A stretch of 64,000 nucleotides of DNA from Paenibacillus endophyticus (GCF_014192395.1 NZ_JACHXW010000030.1:1-64000); one strand, 5' to 3'; counted from the first letter of the stretch, positions 24,647-33,406 are shown. Numbers and translations: made by a program. The notes: generated by a model from the sequence alone, not told the origin.

Positions 24647-26185
24647 GTGTTGAGCTTTGAAGAGACCAATCATGATAAACTCACTGCTGACTTATCCACA
24701 AATGTTCAACAAATCAAAGCACATCTCGGGAATAGTTCGGATGTAACGATACGAGAGTTTACAGTACCGATAAATCGGGGAGCTGTAATCGTTTATCTCA
24801 ATAATCTTGTTAATAAAGAACTTGTTCATTCTATTATGAAATCTATATTTGAACTTTTAAAAACATATTCAGAAAAAAACACTAAAATAAATATTCCTTC
24901 TTTGAGTTATATTTGCAAAAATTTATTAGTTGTATCTGAACCTATAATTATTTCAGAGTTATCGGAATTACATAATGCAATTTTGTCAGGTCATACATTC
25001 CTACACTTTGATGGAATGGCAGAAGGTTTAGCCATTGATACAGCTAAGATAGAAAAAAGAAATGTCACGGTACCTGTTTCACAGAATGTAATCAGGGGAC
25101 CTCAGGAAGCTTTCACGGAATCTTCAGAGACGAATCTATCACTTATACGAAAAAAAATAAAAAATCAAAATTTGTGGTGTGAGAGTAAATTTATAGGAGA
25201 TATTTCGAAGACAAAGATTGAAGTCATGTTTATAAAAGGCATTGCTGATGAAAAAATCATTCACAGTATTCTCAAACGTTTAGATTCAATTAAGATCGAG
25301 GGTGTATTTGAAGGTAATTATATTGAAGAGTTAATTCAAGATAATAACAACACTTTATTTCCAACAGTTTACAATACAGAAAGGCCAGATGTAGTAGCTG
25401 CTGCTCTTCTAGAAGGTAGAGTGAGTATCATCGTTGACGGCACGCCGTTCGTCTTACTTGCACCAGCACTCTTCACAACATTCATTCAGTCTGCAGAAGA
25501 TTACTATCATAAAGACTATGGCTTTACAAGATTACTCCGTTTTTTTGCGTTTTTCATAACATTATTATCTCCTTCAATCTTTATATCTTTAGTAACGTAC
25601 CATCAAGAAATGTTACCTACACCGCTTCTAATCAATCTGGCGTCACAGAGAGAAAGTACACCATTTCCAGCTTATATTGAAGCCTTATTTTTGGAAACTG
25701 TATTTGAATTATTGCGAGAAGCAAGTATAAGAATGCCTAAGGCCATAGGCAGTCCGATTTCAATTGTGGGTGCGCTGATCCTTGGGCAATCTGCTGTAGA
25801 AGCCGGTTTAGTTTCGACTGGTATGGTTATTGTAGTAGCCCTTACAGCCATTTCTGGTTTTACATTGCCAAGCGTTGAAATTGGTATTCCGATTCGAATT
25901 TTGCGGTTTATCTTTATGGGAGCTGCGGCTGTATTCGGCTTTTTTGGAGTAATGGCCATGATTATTGTAACTATCCTTCATCTATGCCATTTGGAATCCT
26001 TTGGTATCCCATATATGAGTCCTTTTGCTCCATTTAAGTTAAAAAGTCAAAAGGACAATTTAATAAGGATGCCCTGGTGGCGAATGCATTACAAACCAGA
26101 TTCCTATAGAAGACAATACATAACTGAGAAAAAAATAAATACCGAGGAAGAATACATAAAACATAGAAAAGAGTCGCCTTCATGA
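24647..26185 (+). CDS. GerA-family spore germinant receptor, A subunit
   Basis: The 512-residue protein is the GerXA type: a hydrophilic N-terminal domain (~residues 1-280) followed by about five membrane segments from residue ~290, including FAFFITLLSPSIFISLVTYHQEMLPTPLL and MPKAIGSPISIVGALILGQSAVEAGLVS, both hallmark stretches. It sits in the spore inner membrane and takes part in sensing germinants. AAGGGGGAG precedes either GTG at 24647 or TTG at 24650; the TTG has the better spacing. The stop overlaps the next start by four bases, so the three downstream genes are co-translated. Confidence 0.92.
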   Translation: MLSFEETNHDKLTADLSTNVQQIKAHLGNSSDVTIREFTVPINRGAVIVYLNNLVNKELVHSIMKSIFELLKTYSEKNTKINIPSLSYICKNLLVVSEPIIISELSELHNAILSGHTFLHFDGMAEGLAIDTAKIEKRNVTVPVSQNVIRGPQEAFTESSETNLSLIRKKIKNQNLWCESKFIGDISKTKIEVMFIKGIADEKIIHSILKRLDSIKIEGVFEGNYIEELIQDNNNTLFPTVYNTERPDVVAAALLEGRVSIIVDGTPFVLLAPALFTTFIQSAEDYYHKDYGFTRLLRFFAFFITLLSPSIFISLVTYHQEMLPTPLLINLASQRESTPFPAYIEALFLETVFELLREASIRMPKAIGSPISIVGALILGQSAVEAGLVSTGMVIVVALTAISGFTLPSVEIGIPIRILRFIFMGAAAVFGFFGVMAMIIVTILHLCHLESFGIPYMSPFAPFKLKSQKDNLIRMPWWRMHYKPDSYRRQYITEKKINTEEEYIKHRKESPS

Positions 26186-27399
26186 TGAAATATTCAAAAA
26201 TAATCATTTCTTTTGCAATGCTTCTTTATATAACTGGGTGCTGGAGCAGGCATGAATTGAATGAATTAAATATTACATTAGGTCTGGCGATCGACAAATT
26301 AAACGGGAGATATTACGTGAGCGCTCAAGTCGTCGTTCCGGATGCTTTAGTAGCAAAAAAATCAGACTTTCATCTTCCAGCTACTACAGTGGAAGCATCT
26401 GGCGCTACCTTACAAGAAGCGATAAAAAGAATTACTACAACCACATCCAGGAGAATCTATTTAGCGCATTTACGCACAGTCATTATTAGTGAGGAGCTTG
26501 CCAAGAGCGGCATTAGGGATATTTTGGACTTTTTCAGTCGAAATAATCAAATCAGACCAGACTTTTATATTGTCATCGCCAAGGACGTTTCAGCACAACA
26601 AGTTCTCAGTGTTATACCAAGGATTGAGAAAGTTCCTTCTCAAAGATTATATCGGACTTTACAAAATTCAGAAAAAGAGTGGGGTCCGACTACTGGCGTG
26701 TATTTAGATAAGTTGATTTTAGGTATGACGAATCAGGGGAGTGAAGCTGTTTTAACAGGAGTGACGGTAATAGGAAATGATGCATCCTCCGCTGGGTCAA
26801 AATCAAATGTTGAGCGAATGGAGGGTGCAGCAGCTATTCAATTAAGGAATCTAGCTGTATTCAAAAAAGATCGTCTGGTGGGGTGGCTTAATGAAGATCA
26901 AAGTAAAGCTTATAACTATATTATGAATAACATACAAAAAACCAGTGGGCATCTTCCATGTCTCAATAGCGATAGACTTATTGGTATTGATATTATGAAA
27001 TCTAATACTCATGTTCGTGCATTTGTAAAAAACAAGCGACCTATTATTCATATACAAGTAAATTTCTTTGCAAATGTTTCCGAAGTTCAATGCCCAATGA
27101 ACCTTAATCAAGAAACTCAACTAAAGCAAATTGAGGGTGAGGCTGAAAAAAAGCTAAAAGAAATTATTGTAGATACGATTGATGAAGTGCAAAAAAAGTA
27201 CCGTACAGATATTTTCAGATTCGGTCATAAATTTCACCAATCCGTCCCCACGTACTGGATTTCCGTTAAAGATCATTGGAATCGAGTCTTCGAAACGTTA
27301 CAAGTTGAAGTAAGCGTCGATGGTAAAATTGTGAATACGGGAAGTGATAGAAACTCTGTTATTAATAAACTAGAACAGAAAGAGGAGTCAGCTGAATGA
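26182..27399 (+). CDS. Ger(x)C-family germinant receptor lipoprotein, C subunit
   Basis: The 405-residue lipoprotein begins with a signal ending in lipobox ITGC (Cys20), followed by WSRHELNELNITLGLAIDK, the conserved start of the Ger(x)C family. Three domains are expected, the last ending near KTLQVEVSVDGKIVNTG. It is anchored to the outer surface of the spore inner membrane and is required for receptor function. It overlaps the A-subunit gene by ATGA and the small gene by ATGA. Confidence 0.92.
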   Translation: MMKYSKIIISFAMLLYITGCWSRHELNELNITLGLAIDKLNGRYYVSAQVVVPDALVAKKSDFHLPATTVEASGATLQEAIKRITTTTSRRIYLAHLRTVIISEELAKSGIRDILDFFSRNNQIRPDFYIVIAKDVSAQQVLSVIPRIEKVPSQRLYRTLQNSEKEWGPTTGVYLDKLILGMTNQGSEAVLTGVTVIGNDASSAGSKSNVERMEGAAAIQLRNLAVFKKDRLVGWLNEDQSKAYNYIMNNIQKTSGHLPCLNSDRLIGIDIMKSNTHVRAFVKNKRPIIHIQVNFFANVSEVQCPMNLNQETQLKQIEGEAEKKLKEIIVDTIDEVQKKYRTDIFRFGHKFHQSVPTYWISVKDHWNRVFETLQVEVSVDGKIVNTGSDRNSVINKLEQKEESAE

Positions 27400-27620
27400 G
27401 AATTACTTTTATTGTAATACTTTTCTTTGCACTCGTTTTTTACGAACTCCCTGTGCTCATTTCTGAGAAACGTAAAGCTGAGGCTATTGCCTTCATAACT
27501 CTAATGCTTTTTGCTTTTTTATTATGTGTGATCAGACAAACAAGTATAGAGACTCCGAACCCATTAGATTGGATTCTTCATTTGTATAAACCGCTTAATG
27601 ACATTTTTGGGGTCAGATAA
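27396..27620 (+). CDS. Small two-helix membrane protein of the ger operon (D-subunit type)
   Basis: The 74-residue protein has two hydrophobic segments (about residues 2-23 and 29-46) and a short polar tail. Small two-helix D subunits are known to be encoded with some GerA-type operons, for example gerKD, and to modulate receptor activity. The ATGA overlap with the C-subunit gene and the position before the B-subunit gene strongly support that it is real. No specific motif allows a firmer call. Confidence 0.7.
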   Translation: MRITFIVILFFALVFYELPVLISEKRKAEAIAFITLMLFAFLLCVIRQTSIETPNPLDWILHLYKPLNDIFGVR

Positions 27621-27631
27621 TTTAGGAGAAA

Positions 27632-28741
27632 GTGAGTGATCTAGTGAATAAAATCAATCAATTTCAATTTATGCTACTTATCTCATTATTTACAGTCGGG
27701 AATTCTATCCTTTTACTCCCGGAGCTGTTATATCGAACTGCATACCATGATTCGTGGTTAGCGATCATTATTGGTATTGGCGCTTCCCTGTTAATAAACA
27801 TGTTGTTACTTAAGCTGTCTCAATTTTATCCTGATCTCACTTGGGTGGAGATTAGTGAAAAGTTACTAGGAAAATGGTTCGGTGGCCTGGTATCCGTGTT
27901 TATGTTATTTTATTTGCTTTACGGAGTTACAGTGTTACTTTTTCTTTCAGGACAATTTATTAACATTGAAATTATGCCGGAAACACCACTAGTCGCCTTT
28001 TCTATCACAATGGCCGTAATTATGGTATTTGGGGTACGCCTTGGATTAGTAACGCTAGGAAGAGCTGCTGAAATCTTTTTTATGCTTGTCACACTTCTTT
28101 TTATCTTACTGCTGGCATTGCTAGTCCCTCAAATGGAGCTAACAAACATTAAACCAGTATTAGAAACTCCCATCAAAAATATTATTCATGCATCCTTTGT
28201 CTATTTTTCAATATCAGGAGGCCCTTTAGTATGCTTTCTAATGATACTTCCCAATACGTTGAGACCCAATTTTAAGTCATTTCAACTCGGAAGTCTAATT
28301 GGAGGTTTGTTCATATTTTTAACTACATTAACATGTATCTTAGTGCTGGGACCTAATATGCAGTTCGAAACCTATCCAAGTTATTCAATCGCTAAAAAAG
28401 TAAACGTTGAAGACTTTATTACAAGAATCGAATTGATTTTCGCCGTAATTTGGTTTGTAACTATTTATTACAAATTAGCACTATACTTTTATGCCACAAT
28501 TAAAGGGTTTTCCGATTTATTTAAATTGTCGAAATTCACTTCAATTAGTTTGCCGATTGCAATAATAGCGGTAGTATTAAGCACAGTTATTTTCCCCGAT
28601 ACTGCTTATGAGAGTATGTGGCTATTGACAATTTATCCTTTTTATTCTTTTACTGCAGGAGTAATTCTACCGATTCTTTTATTATGCGCGCATTTTATTA
28701 AGGCAGTGGTAAGTAAATTGATGGTAAAGGAATCACGATGA
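27632..28741 (+). CDS. GerB-family germinant receptor permease, B subunit
   Basis: The 369-residue protein has about ten membrane segments and belongs to the spore germination permease group of the APC superfamily. The start NKINQFQFMLLISLFTVGNSILLLP is typical. In GerB proteins this subunit carries the germinant-binding pocket. TTTAGGAGAAA precedes GTG at 27632; an in-frame GTG at 27644 is an alternative. It is the last gene of the operon in the order A-C-D-B. Confidence 0.92.
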   Translation: MSDLVNKINQFQFMLLISLFTVGNSILLLPELLYRTAYHDSWLAIIIGIGASLLINMLLLKLSQFYPDLTWVEISEKLLGKWFGGLVSVFMLFYLLYGVTVLLFLSGQFINIEIMPETPLVAFSITMAVIMVFGVRLGLVTLGRAAEIFFMLVTLLFILLLALLVPQMELTNIKPVLETPIKNIIHASFVYFSISGGPLVCFLMILPNTLRPNFKSFQLGSLIGGLFIFLTTLTCILVLGPNMQFETYPSYSIAKKVNVEDFITRIELIFAVIWFVTIYYKLALYFYATIKGFSDLFKLSKFTSISLPIAIIAVVLSTVIFPDTAYESMWLLTIYPFYSFTAGVILPILLLCAHFIKAVVSKLMVKESR

Positions 28742-28919
28742 ATATCAATTTCCTTTAATTTTGTTAGGTAAAAGCCAACAGATTAAATTAATTTGGATAG
28801 CTATAACGGCTGAGCTTATGAGATATATTTGCTATCCCTAGATAAATTCATTTTGTAAGGGTTAGAAGGTCAAGCCCCCAAATCGTAAATTTGAAAAAGC
28901 CCTATGCTGTACTCATGTG
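28742..28919. other. Gene-free stretch after the gerX operon
   Basis: No convincing gene or terminator is seen; the sequence leads into the Old Yellow Enzyme remnant. Confidence 0.35.
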
Positions 28920-29100
28920 CCGTTTCCCATCCGTTTGATCCAGATTCCTACGGCTATGCACACTCAGAACTGAGAACCAACATGGGGTTAAATTGCTGAA
29001 CCAGGAATCCGTTCGCGCCATGAATTTTGACTCCGTCGAAAACTGCTTCATTGGCTCGTCTTACCGCATCTCCAAATTTCTTGATGAAAGCCTCTATTTC
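28920..29100 (-). pseudogene. Old Yellow Enzyme-family (NADH:flavin oxidoreductase) remnant
   Basis: The minus strand reads EIEAFIKKFGDAVRRANEAV, followed by FDGVKIHGANGFLVQQF. This is the conserved internal motif of OYE/YqjM-type enzymes (GFDGVEIHGANGYLIQQF). Beyond it the frame is broken (NPMLVLSSECA then stops). No other part of the gene is recognisable. OYEs reduce alpha,beta-unsaturated carbonyls, quinones and nitro compounds, the same class of electrophile as the nitroreductases here. Confidence 0.8.
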
Positions 29101-29107
29101 GGTAATT

Positions 29108-29142
29108 TATACCTCTATAGTTGGTTCCAAGGCAATTTAAGC
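29108..29142 (+). promoter_or_regulatory. Degenerate R element, 3' half only (R9)
   Basis: TTATACCTCTATAGTTGGTTCC and AAGGCAATTTAAGC resemble the -10 half of R5 and R8 (TACCTGCTATAGTT..CTCGAAGCGACTGAAGC). The upstream dyad is missing, as Old Yellow Enzyme-like sequence abuts. A SnoaL-like remnant follows, as expected from R5 and R8. Confidence 0.45.
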
Positions 29143-29194
29143 TTCAATGCCCATCATAAATGAGAAGAGGTCTTGACCCATATTGGGCTCATCG

Positions 29195-29285
29195 CACGGA
29201 GATGATGGTCTTCCGTATGGATAATCCTCTTGCGAACAGGGATCCTATTAGAGATCCCGTAACCGGAAAGTTACGACCAAATGGA
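29195..29285 (+). pseudogene. SnoaL-like gene, 3'-end remnant
   Basis: TTCCGTATGGATaaTCCTCTTgcGAAC and GGATCC...GATCCCGTAACcGGA match the conserved tail PLKNWDPNTDPVTG coding region of the intact copies (as at 10899-10950). Confidence 0.75.
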
Positions 29286-29477
29286 TAAAATGAAATGTCA
29301 CTCTCCAAAACGCTGTAATATACAAGAAGTTATGTCCATAAAACAAAAATAACCATGTTTGACGCGGCTGTACTGGATGAATGTTCCTATCTGAATTACT
29401 TTCGTCAATTTCGACGCATAGAACAGTACTGCGGGTGGGATAATCAAGACTCCCCTGATTCAGCAGATCTAATTTTG

Positions 29478-29519
29478 TAATTAACTCAAGGAGTAATATC
29501 TAATAATTAACTCAAGAGG
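29478..29519 (+). repeat. 26-bp tandem duplication at the ribosome site
   Basis: TAATTAACTCAAG occurs at 29478-29490 and again at 29504-29516, each followed by a purine-rich GAG-type sequence. The second unit provides AAGAGGTGA before the ATG at 29533, so the ribosome-binding segment has been duplicated. Confidence 0.7.
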
Positions 29520-29532
29520 TGAATTTAAATCA

Positions 29533-30195
29533 ATGAATATCGAGGAAAAAAAAACCGATTTGTTGTCCACGTTTTATTTCAGGCATGCAACCAAAGAATT
29601 TGATCCAACGAAGAAAATATCCGATGAGAACTTTCGATTCATTCTCGAGGCCGGTCGCCTTTCTCCGAGCTCGGGGGGCAATGAGCCGTGGAAATTCTTG
29701 ATCGTACAGAGTCCAGAATTCAGAAAGGAACTCGCTCCTCACGTAACCGGGGCGGCGCGGTCGCTGCCTACATCGAGCCACTTCGTTATCATTTTGGCCA
29801 GAAAAGGGCTCACTCATGATTCTTCATACATCTTGGAACAGCTAACCCAAGTGAAAGGTATGCCTATAGAAGTTTATAAAAGCATGGAGCAAGCTTATGC
29901 GCAATTCTACGAAGATCTTCATCTGAATTCTGAGCGCGAACTACTGGACTGGTCTTCAAAGTCAACGTACTTGGCGATGGGAAATATGATGACGGCGGCG
30001 GCGCACATCGGCATCGATTCATGTCCGATTGAAGGCTTCGATATGGATGCCGTCAATGAACTGCTCGATAACAAAGGTTTACTTGGAAACGACGAATTCG
30101 GATTGAGCGTAATGACGGCATTCGGCTATCGGTCCAAAGAACCAAAACGTCCCAAAACGAGACGCCCCATGGAAGAAATCGTTCAATTCGTATAA
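29533..30195 (+). CDS. Nitroreductase-family FMN oxidoreductase (copy 2)
   Basis: The 220-residue protein is a paralogue of the one at 8694-9353 and aligns along its full length. FYFRHATKEFDP and SPSSGGNEPWKF give the FMN-binding residues, and WSSKSTYLAMGNMMTAAAHIGIDSCPIEGF is almost unchanged between the copies. It should reduce nitroaromatics or quinones with NAD(P)H. The ATG at 29533 follows AAGAGGTGAATTTAAATCA. No R element lies directly upstream: the only R-like text is the degenerate half at 29108-29142, so this copy may have another promoter. Confidence 0.9.
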   Translation: MNIEEKKTDLLSTFYFRHATKEFDPTKKISDENFRFILEAGRLSPSSGGNEPWKFLIVQSPEFRKELAPHVTGAARSLPTSSHFVIILARKGLTHDSSYILEQLTQVKGMPIEVYKSMEQAYAQFYEDLHLNSERELLDWSSKSTYLAMGNMMTAAAHIGIDSCPIEGFDMDAVNELLDNKGLLGNDEFGLSVMTAFGYRSKEPKRPKTRRPMEEIVQFV

Positions 30196-30359
30196 TACTA
30201 CGTCACCAAGGGCGGGGCGTCCTAATCGACGTCCGATACGTCCATCTCAAGCGATTCGTTTACCCAAGCGCAGGCTTGAGAAGAAGGTAGTGCATCACAA
30301 AAGCAGAAGATGCGGGTATATGTAGCGACTGAATATCTATGCAGGATTTGTTCATCCAA

Positions 30360-30545
30360 CCTTAGCGTAAAGAATACATATCAGGGAAACATCGGTACGG
30401 CTAGTAATATGTATAAATAAGGGAATGGTATCTGGGAAATATCAGTCGCTTGGAGCCGCATATCAGGTTGTATCTTTTTGCGAACTAGGATTCTATAATA
30501 TCGCCCCTGGAAACCGGACGTCTTGTTACCGAAAAGTAAATCCGA
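30360..30545 (+). pseudogene. SnoaL-like gene, strongly decayed remnant
   Basis: ACATcGGTAcGGctAgTAat, GGGAATGGtAtCTGGgAAAT and a tail GGAaACCGGACG..AAGTAA can be lined up with 10820-10971 of the intact copy, but only with many changes and in order. Confidence 0.45.
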
Positions 30546-31054
30546 TGTGTGATGATCAAGCTTGCCAATCGCGAGAGCAATTCGACCATGTACTTTTATA
30601 AATTAAAAGTACAATTTGAATTGTGAAATACAATAAAAGAGCTTACATAGAGGTAGCTCTGCTTACTTGGTGAAATATTGTGTCTAGGTTCAAAATAAAG
30701 ATTAACGAATCGAGTTGTTTGTTCATTACAACCTATCCAAAAATTCGGGTAATAAGCATGAAAGGTCTCGTAATTAATTCTCGTATACCTCGTCTGTGCT
30801 CTTTTCGTACCTTCATTCCTCCACGTTACTGTTTGGCTATTGCAACACCACTTCTGAATTTCTAATCTCTGTCCCCAGAGTTCTTACAATCTTATAATCC
30901 TTAATTCCCAGAAAATCAAACATAGATTTCAAATATTTATGCTTATAAGAAGGTCCCGAGATGATTCCATCTTTCTTTCGCTTGCAATACGCTGTAAAAG
31001 CCATTAGAGCCGTGCCCCTAGGGAAATCCGCTCATATCCTATTGTGAATGCCTG
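30546..31054. other. Gene-free stretch before the glycosyltransferases
   Basis: About 500 A/T-rich bases hold no gene that I can support. Several short frames occur but without ribosome sites or known motifs. Confidence 0.4.
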
Positions 31055-31081
31055 TTGTATACATCGACGCAAGGAGCTGAG

Positions 31082-32113
31082 GTGCACTTGAGGATAGTAC
31101 AAATCTCAACGAATACAATTCCTGTCCCACCTAAGAATTACGGAGGTACGCAGCGTGACGTACATTATTTGACTGAGGAGCTAGTCAAACGGGGACATGA
31201 GGTGTTTCTGTTCGCCAAAAAGGGCTCGACATCGAACGCGACCCAAACGTTTGAATACGAATCGAACGATCAAACTAAGCAGTTGGATTTCATTATCAAG
31301 AATATGCCAAAGAACATCGACATCATCCATGATCATTACGGGATCGTCGCGAAAGCAAACCCTCCGATTCCAACCATCTGCCAATCCCATTCCAAAGCAA
31401 TTAAGTCGAGCGTTCAGATCCGGGTCTACGTCAGCAAATTCATTTTGAGTAAGTACGGTAAAGGAAATGGTTACGCCATTTACAACGGCATGAGTATGAA
31501 TGACTATACCTTCCGAAAAAAAAAGAAAAAGTACCTGCTCTTCCTCGGAAGGCTAATTAAAGAGAAAGGCGTTCACCTAGCCATTAAAGTAGCCAAGAAG
31601 ACACGGCGAAAGCTTATCATCGCCGGCACGCTAAATGACAAGAAATACTACCGGGCCAAGATCAAGCCTCATTTAGGTAAAAAGATCCGCTATATCGGCC
31701 CTGTCGGTGGCGACCGTAAACGCAGACTGCTGGCCAACGCGCACTGCGTCCTGTTCACCTCTACATGGGATGAGCCGTTTGGGCTCGTCCTCGTCGAAGC
31801 AATGGCGAGCGGTACGCCCGTGCTCGGTTTCCGCCGTGGTGCCGTTCCCGAAGTGCTTCGCGGCGTGCCGCGGCTCATATGCAACACGACTACCGGAATG
31901 GCATCGAAGGTTCGCAACCGCAAGCGGCTTCCCAGCGCCCGCGCGTTAAGAAGGTACGCCAGAACCCGGTACTCCGAGCATAACATGACGGACGCATTCT
32001 TGCGGCTTTATCGGAATGTGATCAATAAGAAGTTATATAAAATAAAGAAAAACGCGTTATGGAATCGGCGTAAAGCAAAGCTTCAACGTCCTTCGAATGG
32101 AGATGAGGGTTAA
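31082..32113 (+). CDS. Family 4 glycosyltransferase (GT-B fold)
   Basis: The protein has about 343 residues. PPKNYGGTQRDVHYLTEELVKRGHEVFLFA is the N-terminal donor/acceptor loop of GT4 enzymes, YLLFLGRLIKEKGVHLAIKVAKK starts the C-terminal Rossmann domain, and EPFGLVLVEAMASGTPVLGF is the nucleotide-sugar-binding E-x7-E motif. It transfers a sugar from a nucleotide donor with retention. The C-terminus is very rich in Lys and Arg. AAGGAG at 31071-31076 stands 5 bases before GTG 31082, the start chosen here; TTG 31088 is possible. The stop TAA is followed at once by the start of the next gene. Confidence 0.88.
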   Translation: MHLRIVQISTNTIPVPPKNYGGTQRDVHYLTEELVKRGHEVFLFAKKGSTSNATQTFEYESNDQTKQLDFIIKNMPKNIDIIHDHYGIVAKANPPIPTICQSHSKAIKSSVQIRVYVSKFILSKYGKGNGYAIYNGMSMNDYTFRKKKKKYLLFLGRLIKEKGVHLAIKVAKKTRRKLIIAGTLNDKKYYRAKIKPHLGKKIRYIGPVGGDRKRRLLANAHCVLFTSTWDEPFGLVLVEAMASGTPVLGFRRGAVPEVLRGVPRLICNTTTGMASKVRNRKRLPSARALRRYARTRYSEHNMTDAFLRLYRNVINKKLYKIKKNALWNRRKAKLQRPSNGDEG

Positions 32114-32803
32114 ATGATTACCGTAATCGCATGCACGATGAGGTCCTCCTGCATCGACAACGTGTTTGAAAATTATGATCGCCAGCTTTGGAAGAACAAG
32201 AAGATGATAATCGTATTGAACAATGACAAAATGGACATCGAGGTCTACAAGGAGCGAGTCAGCCAATATCCGGAAGGCGAAGTCACAGTTTACCAATTAC
32301 CCCAAAAATACCGGTTAGGTAAATGCTTGAACTTTGCCATTAAAAAGGCGGACAACGGCCTCATCGCCAAGTTCGACGACGACGATTACTACGGACCTAA
32401 ATTTCTTCGGGAGGCAGCTCGCGCAATTAAACACGGCAGAGCATCTATCGTCGGTAAACACACCGCCTATCTCTATTTCGAAGCGAAACGTGCCCTCATG
32501 GTGTTCCGGCGCGGCAGCGAGTGGAAGTATAAACGCAACGTCAAAGGCGGCACTTTTGTATTCCGCAAATCTGTATGGCGCCGGGTCAAATTCCCCGCTA
32601 ACCGAAAAGCTGGCACGGATGCTAGATGGCTCTCTAGGTGCATACGACGAGGCTTCCGCATCTATTCCGTCTCCAAACGGCATTATGTCTGCATCCGCCG
32701 CAAAAACTGGCAAAGTCATACGCAGAGAAAAAGCACCCACCGGTATATGTCGCACTGCAGGCTCGTACGCCTTACAAAGAATTTCCGCCGTTACGTCAAA
32801 TAG
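32114..32803 (+). CDS. Family 2 glycosyltransferase (GT-A fold)
   Basis: The 229-residue protein resembles short GT2 enzymes. It starts MITVIACTMRSS, has the metal and nucleotide-binding motif IAKFDDDDYYGPKFL near residues 86-100, and GGTFVFRKSVWRRVKFP in the acceptor half. The C-terminal ~60 residues are strongly basic. It starts directly after the GT4 stop (TAA then ATG), so the pair is coupled. In spore formers such GT4/GT2 pairs often decorate coat or surface proteins, but that role is only inferred. A hairpin without a good U-run follows at 32829-32854. Confidence 0.85.
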   Translation: MITVIACTMRSSCIDNVFENYDRQLWKNKKMIIVLNNDKMDIEVYKERVSQYPEGEVTVYQLPQKYRLGKCLNFAIKKADNGLIAKFDDDDYYGPKFLREAARAIKHGRASIVGKHTAYLYFEAKRALMVFRRGSEWKYKRNVKGGTFVFRKSVWRRVKFPANRKAGTDARWLSRCIRRGFRIYSVSKRHYVCIRRKNWQSHTQRKSTHRYMSHCRLVRLTKNFRRYVK

Positions 32804-32828
32804 TGCAGGCAGTGATTAACGGAAGCAA

Positions 32829-32854
32829 GGTCAACCAAATGGCCAGTTGACCTT
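32829..32854 (+). terminator. Hairpin after the glycosyltransferase pair
   Basis: CAAGGTCAAC and GTTGACCTTG form a 10-bp stem, but the following bases are CTTAAGTG rather than a U-run, so termination may be inefficient. Confidence 0.55.
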
Positions 32855-33104
32855 GCTTAAGTGTTCCAAGGAGAAAGGCGAAATCATTCATTCCCTAGCA
32901 GATCAAGCATCCGTGCATTCTTCCTATTTACATACTGTCACACTACGTAAAACATATATCAGACTGACTCAGAAAACACGAAGAAGAAAAAGCCTATGTT
33001 CCTGGCTTTATCCGATTTCCTCTGGACCTTCTCGTTACTTACATAATTAACAGCCGTATTCATCACTGCATTACAGACATTTTTAAATGAGTATCCGCTA
33101 CCCG

Positions 33105-33260
33105 AAATTGGTTTCACTATTACCTTACAGTCCGAATTTCAATCCAATAGAAGGACACTGGTTATGGCTTAAGCCGGTATGGTCAACAAAGGCTTTTTCG
33201 AAATGTTCTATAAGATAAAACTTCGTGTGAGCCAATTTCTGAACTAAATCAACGAACATC
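33105..33260 (+). mobile_element. IS630-family transposase fragment
   Basis: The plus strand reads LPYSPNFNPIEGHWLWLK, the end of the IS630/Tc1 DDE domain (compare LPPYSPDLNLIERLWKWLK with its catalytic Glu). The reading goes on through a frameshift into VNKGFFEMFYKIKLRVSQFLN. There is no N-terminal part. Confidence 0.75.
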
Positions 33261-33406
33261 CGATAAAAACAATATACCGCCTGCATAAAAGGTAGTATCA
33301 ATCGCTAGTGGAGCGTTGAAACGAATCCTCAACCTTTCAGAATTTTTATCACTGACTATCTTTATTTTTTAGCCAGTAAATCTGCCATTAAATTAACATC
33401 CTCTAC

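Noticed and set aside
32315-32755. Minus-strand frame of 146 codons.
   Set aside because: It is antisense to the GT2 glycosyltransferase, whose FDDDDYY motif and start coupling are clear.
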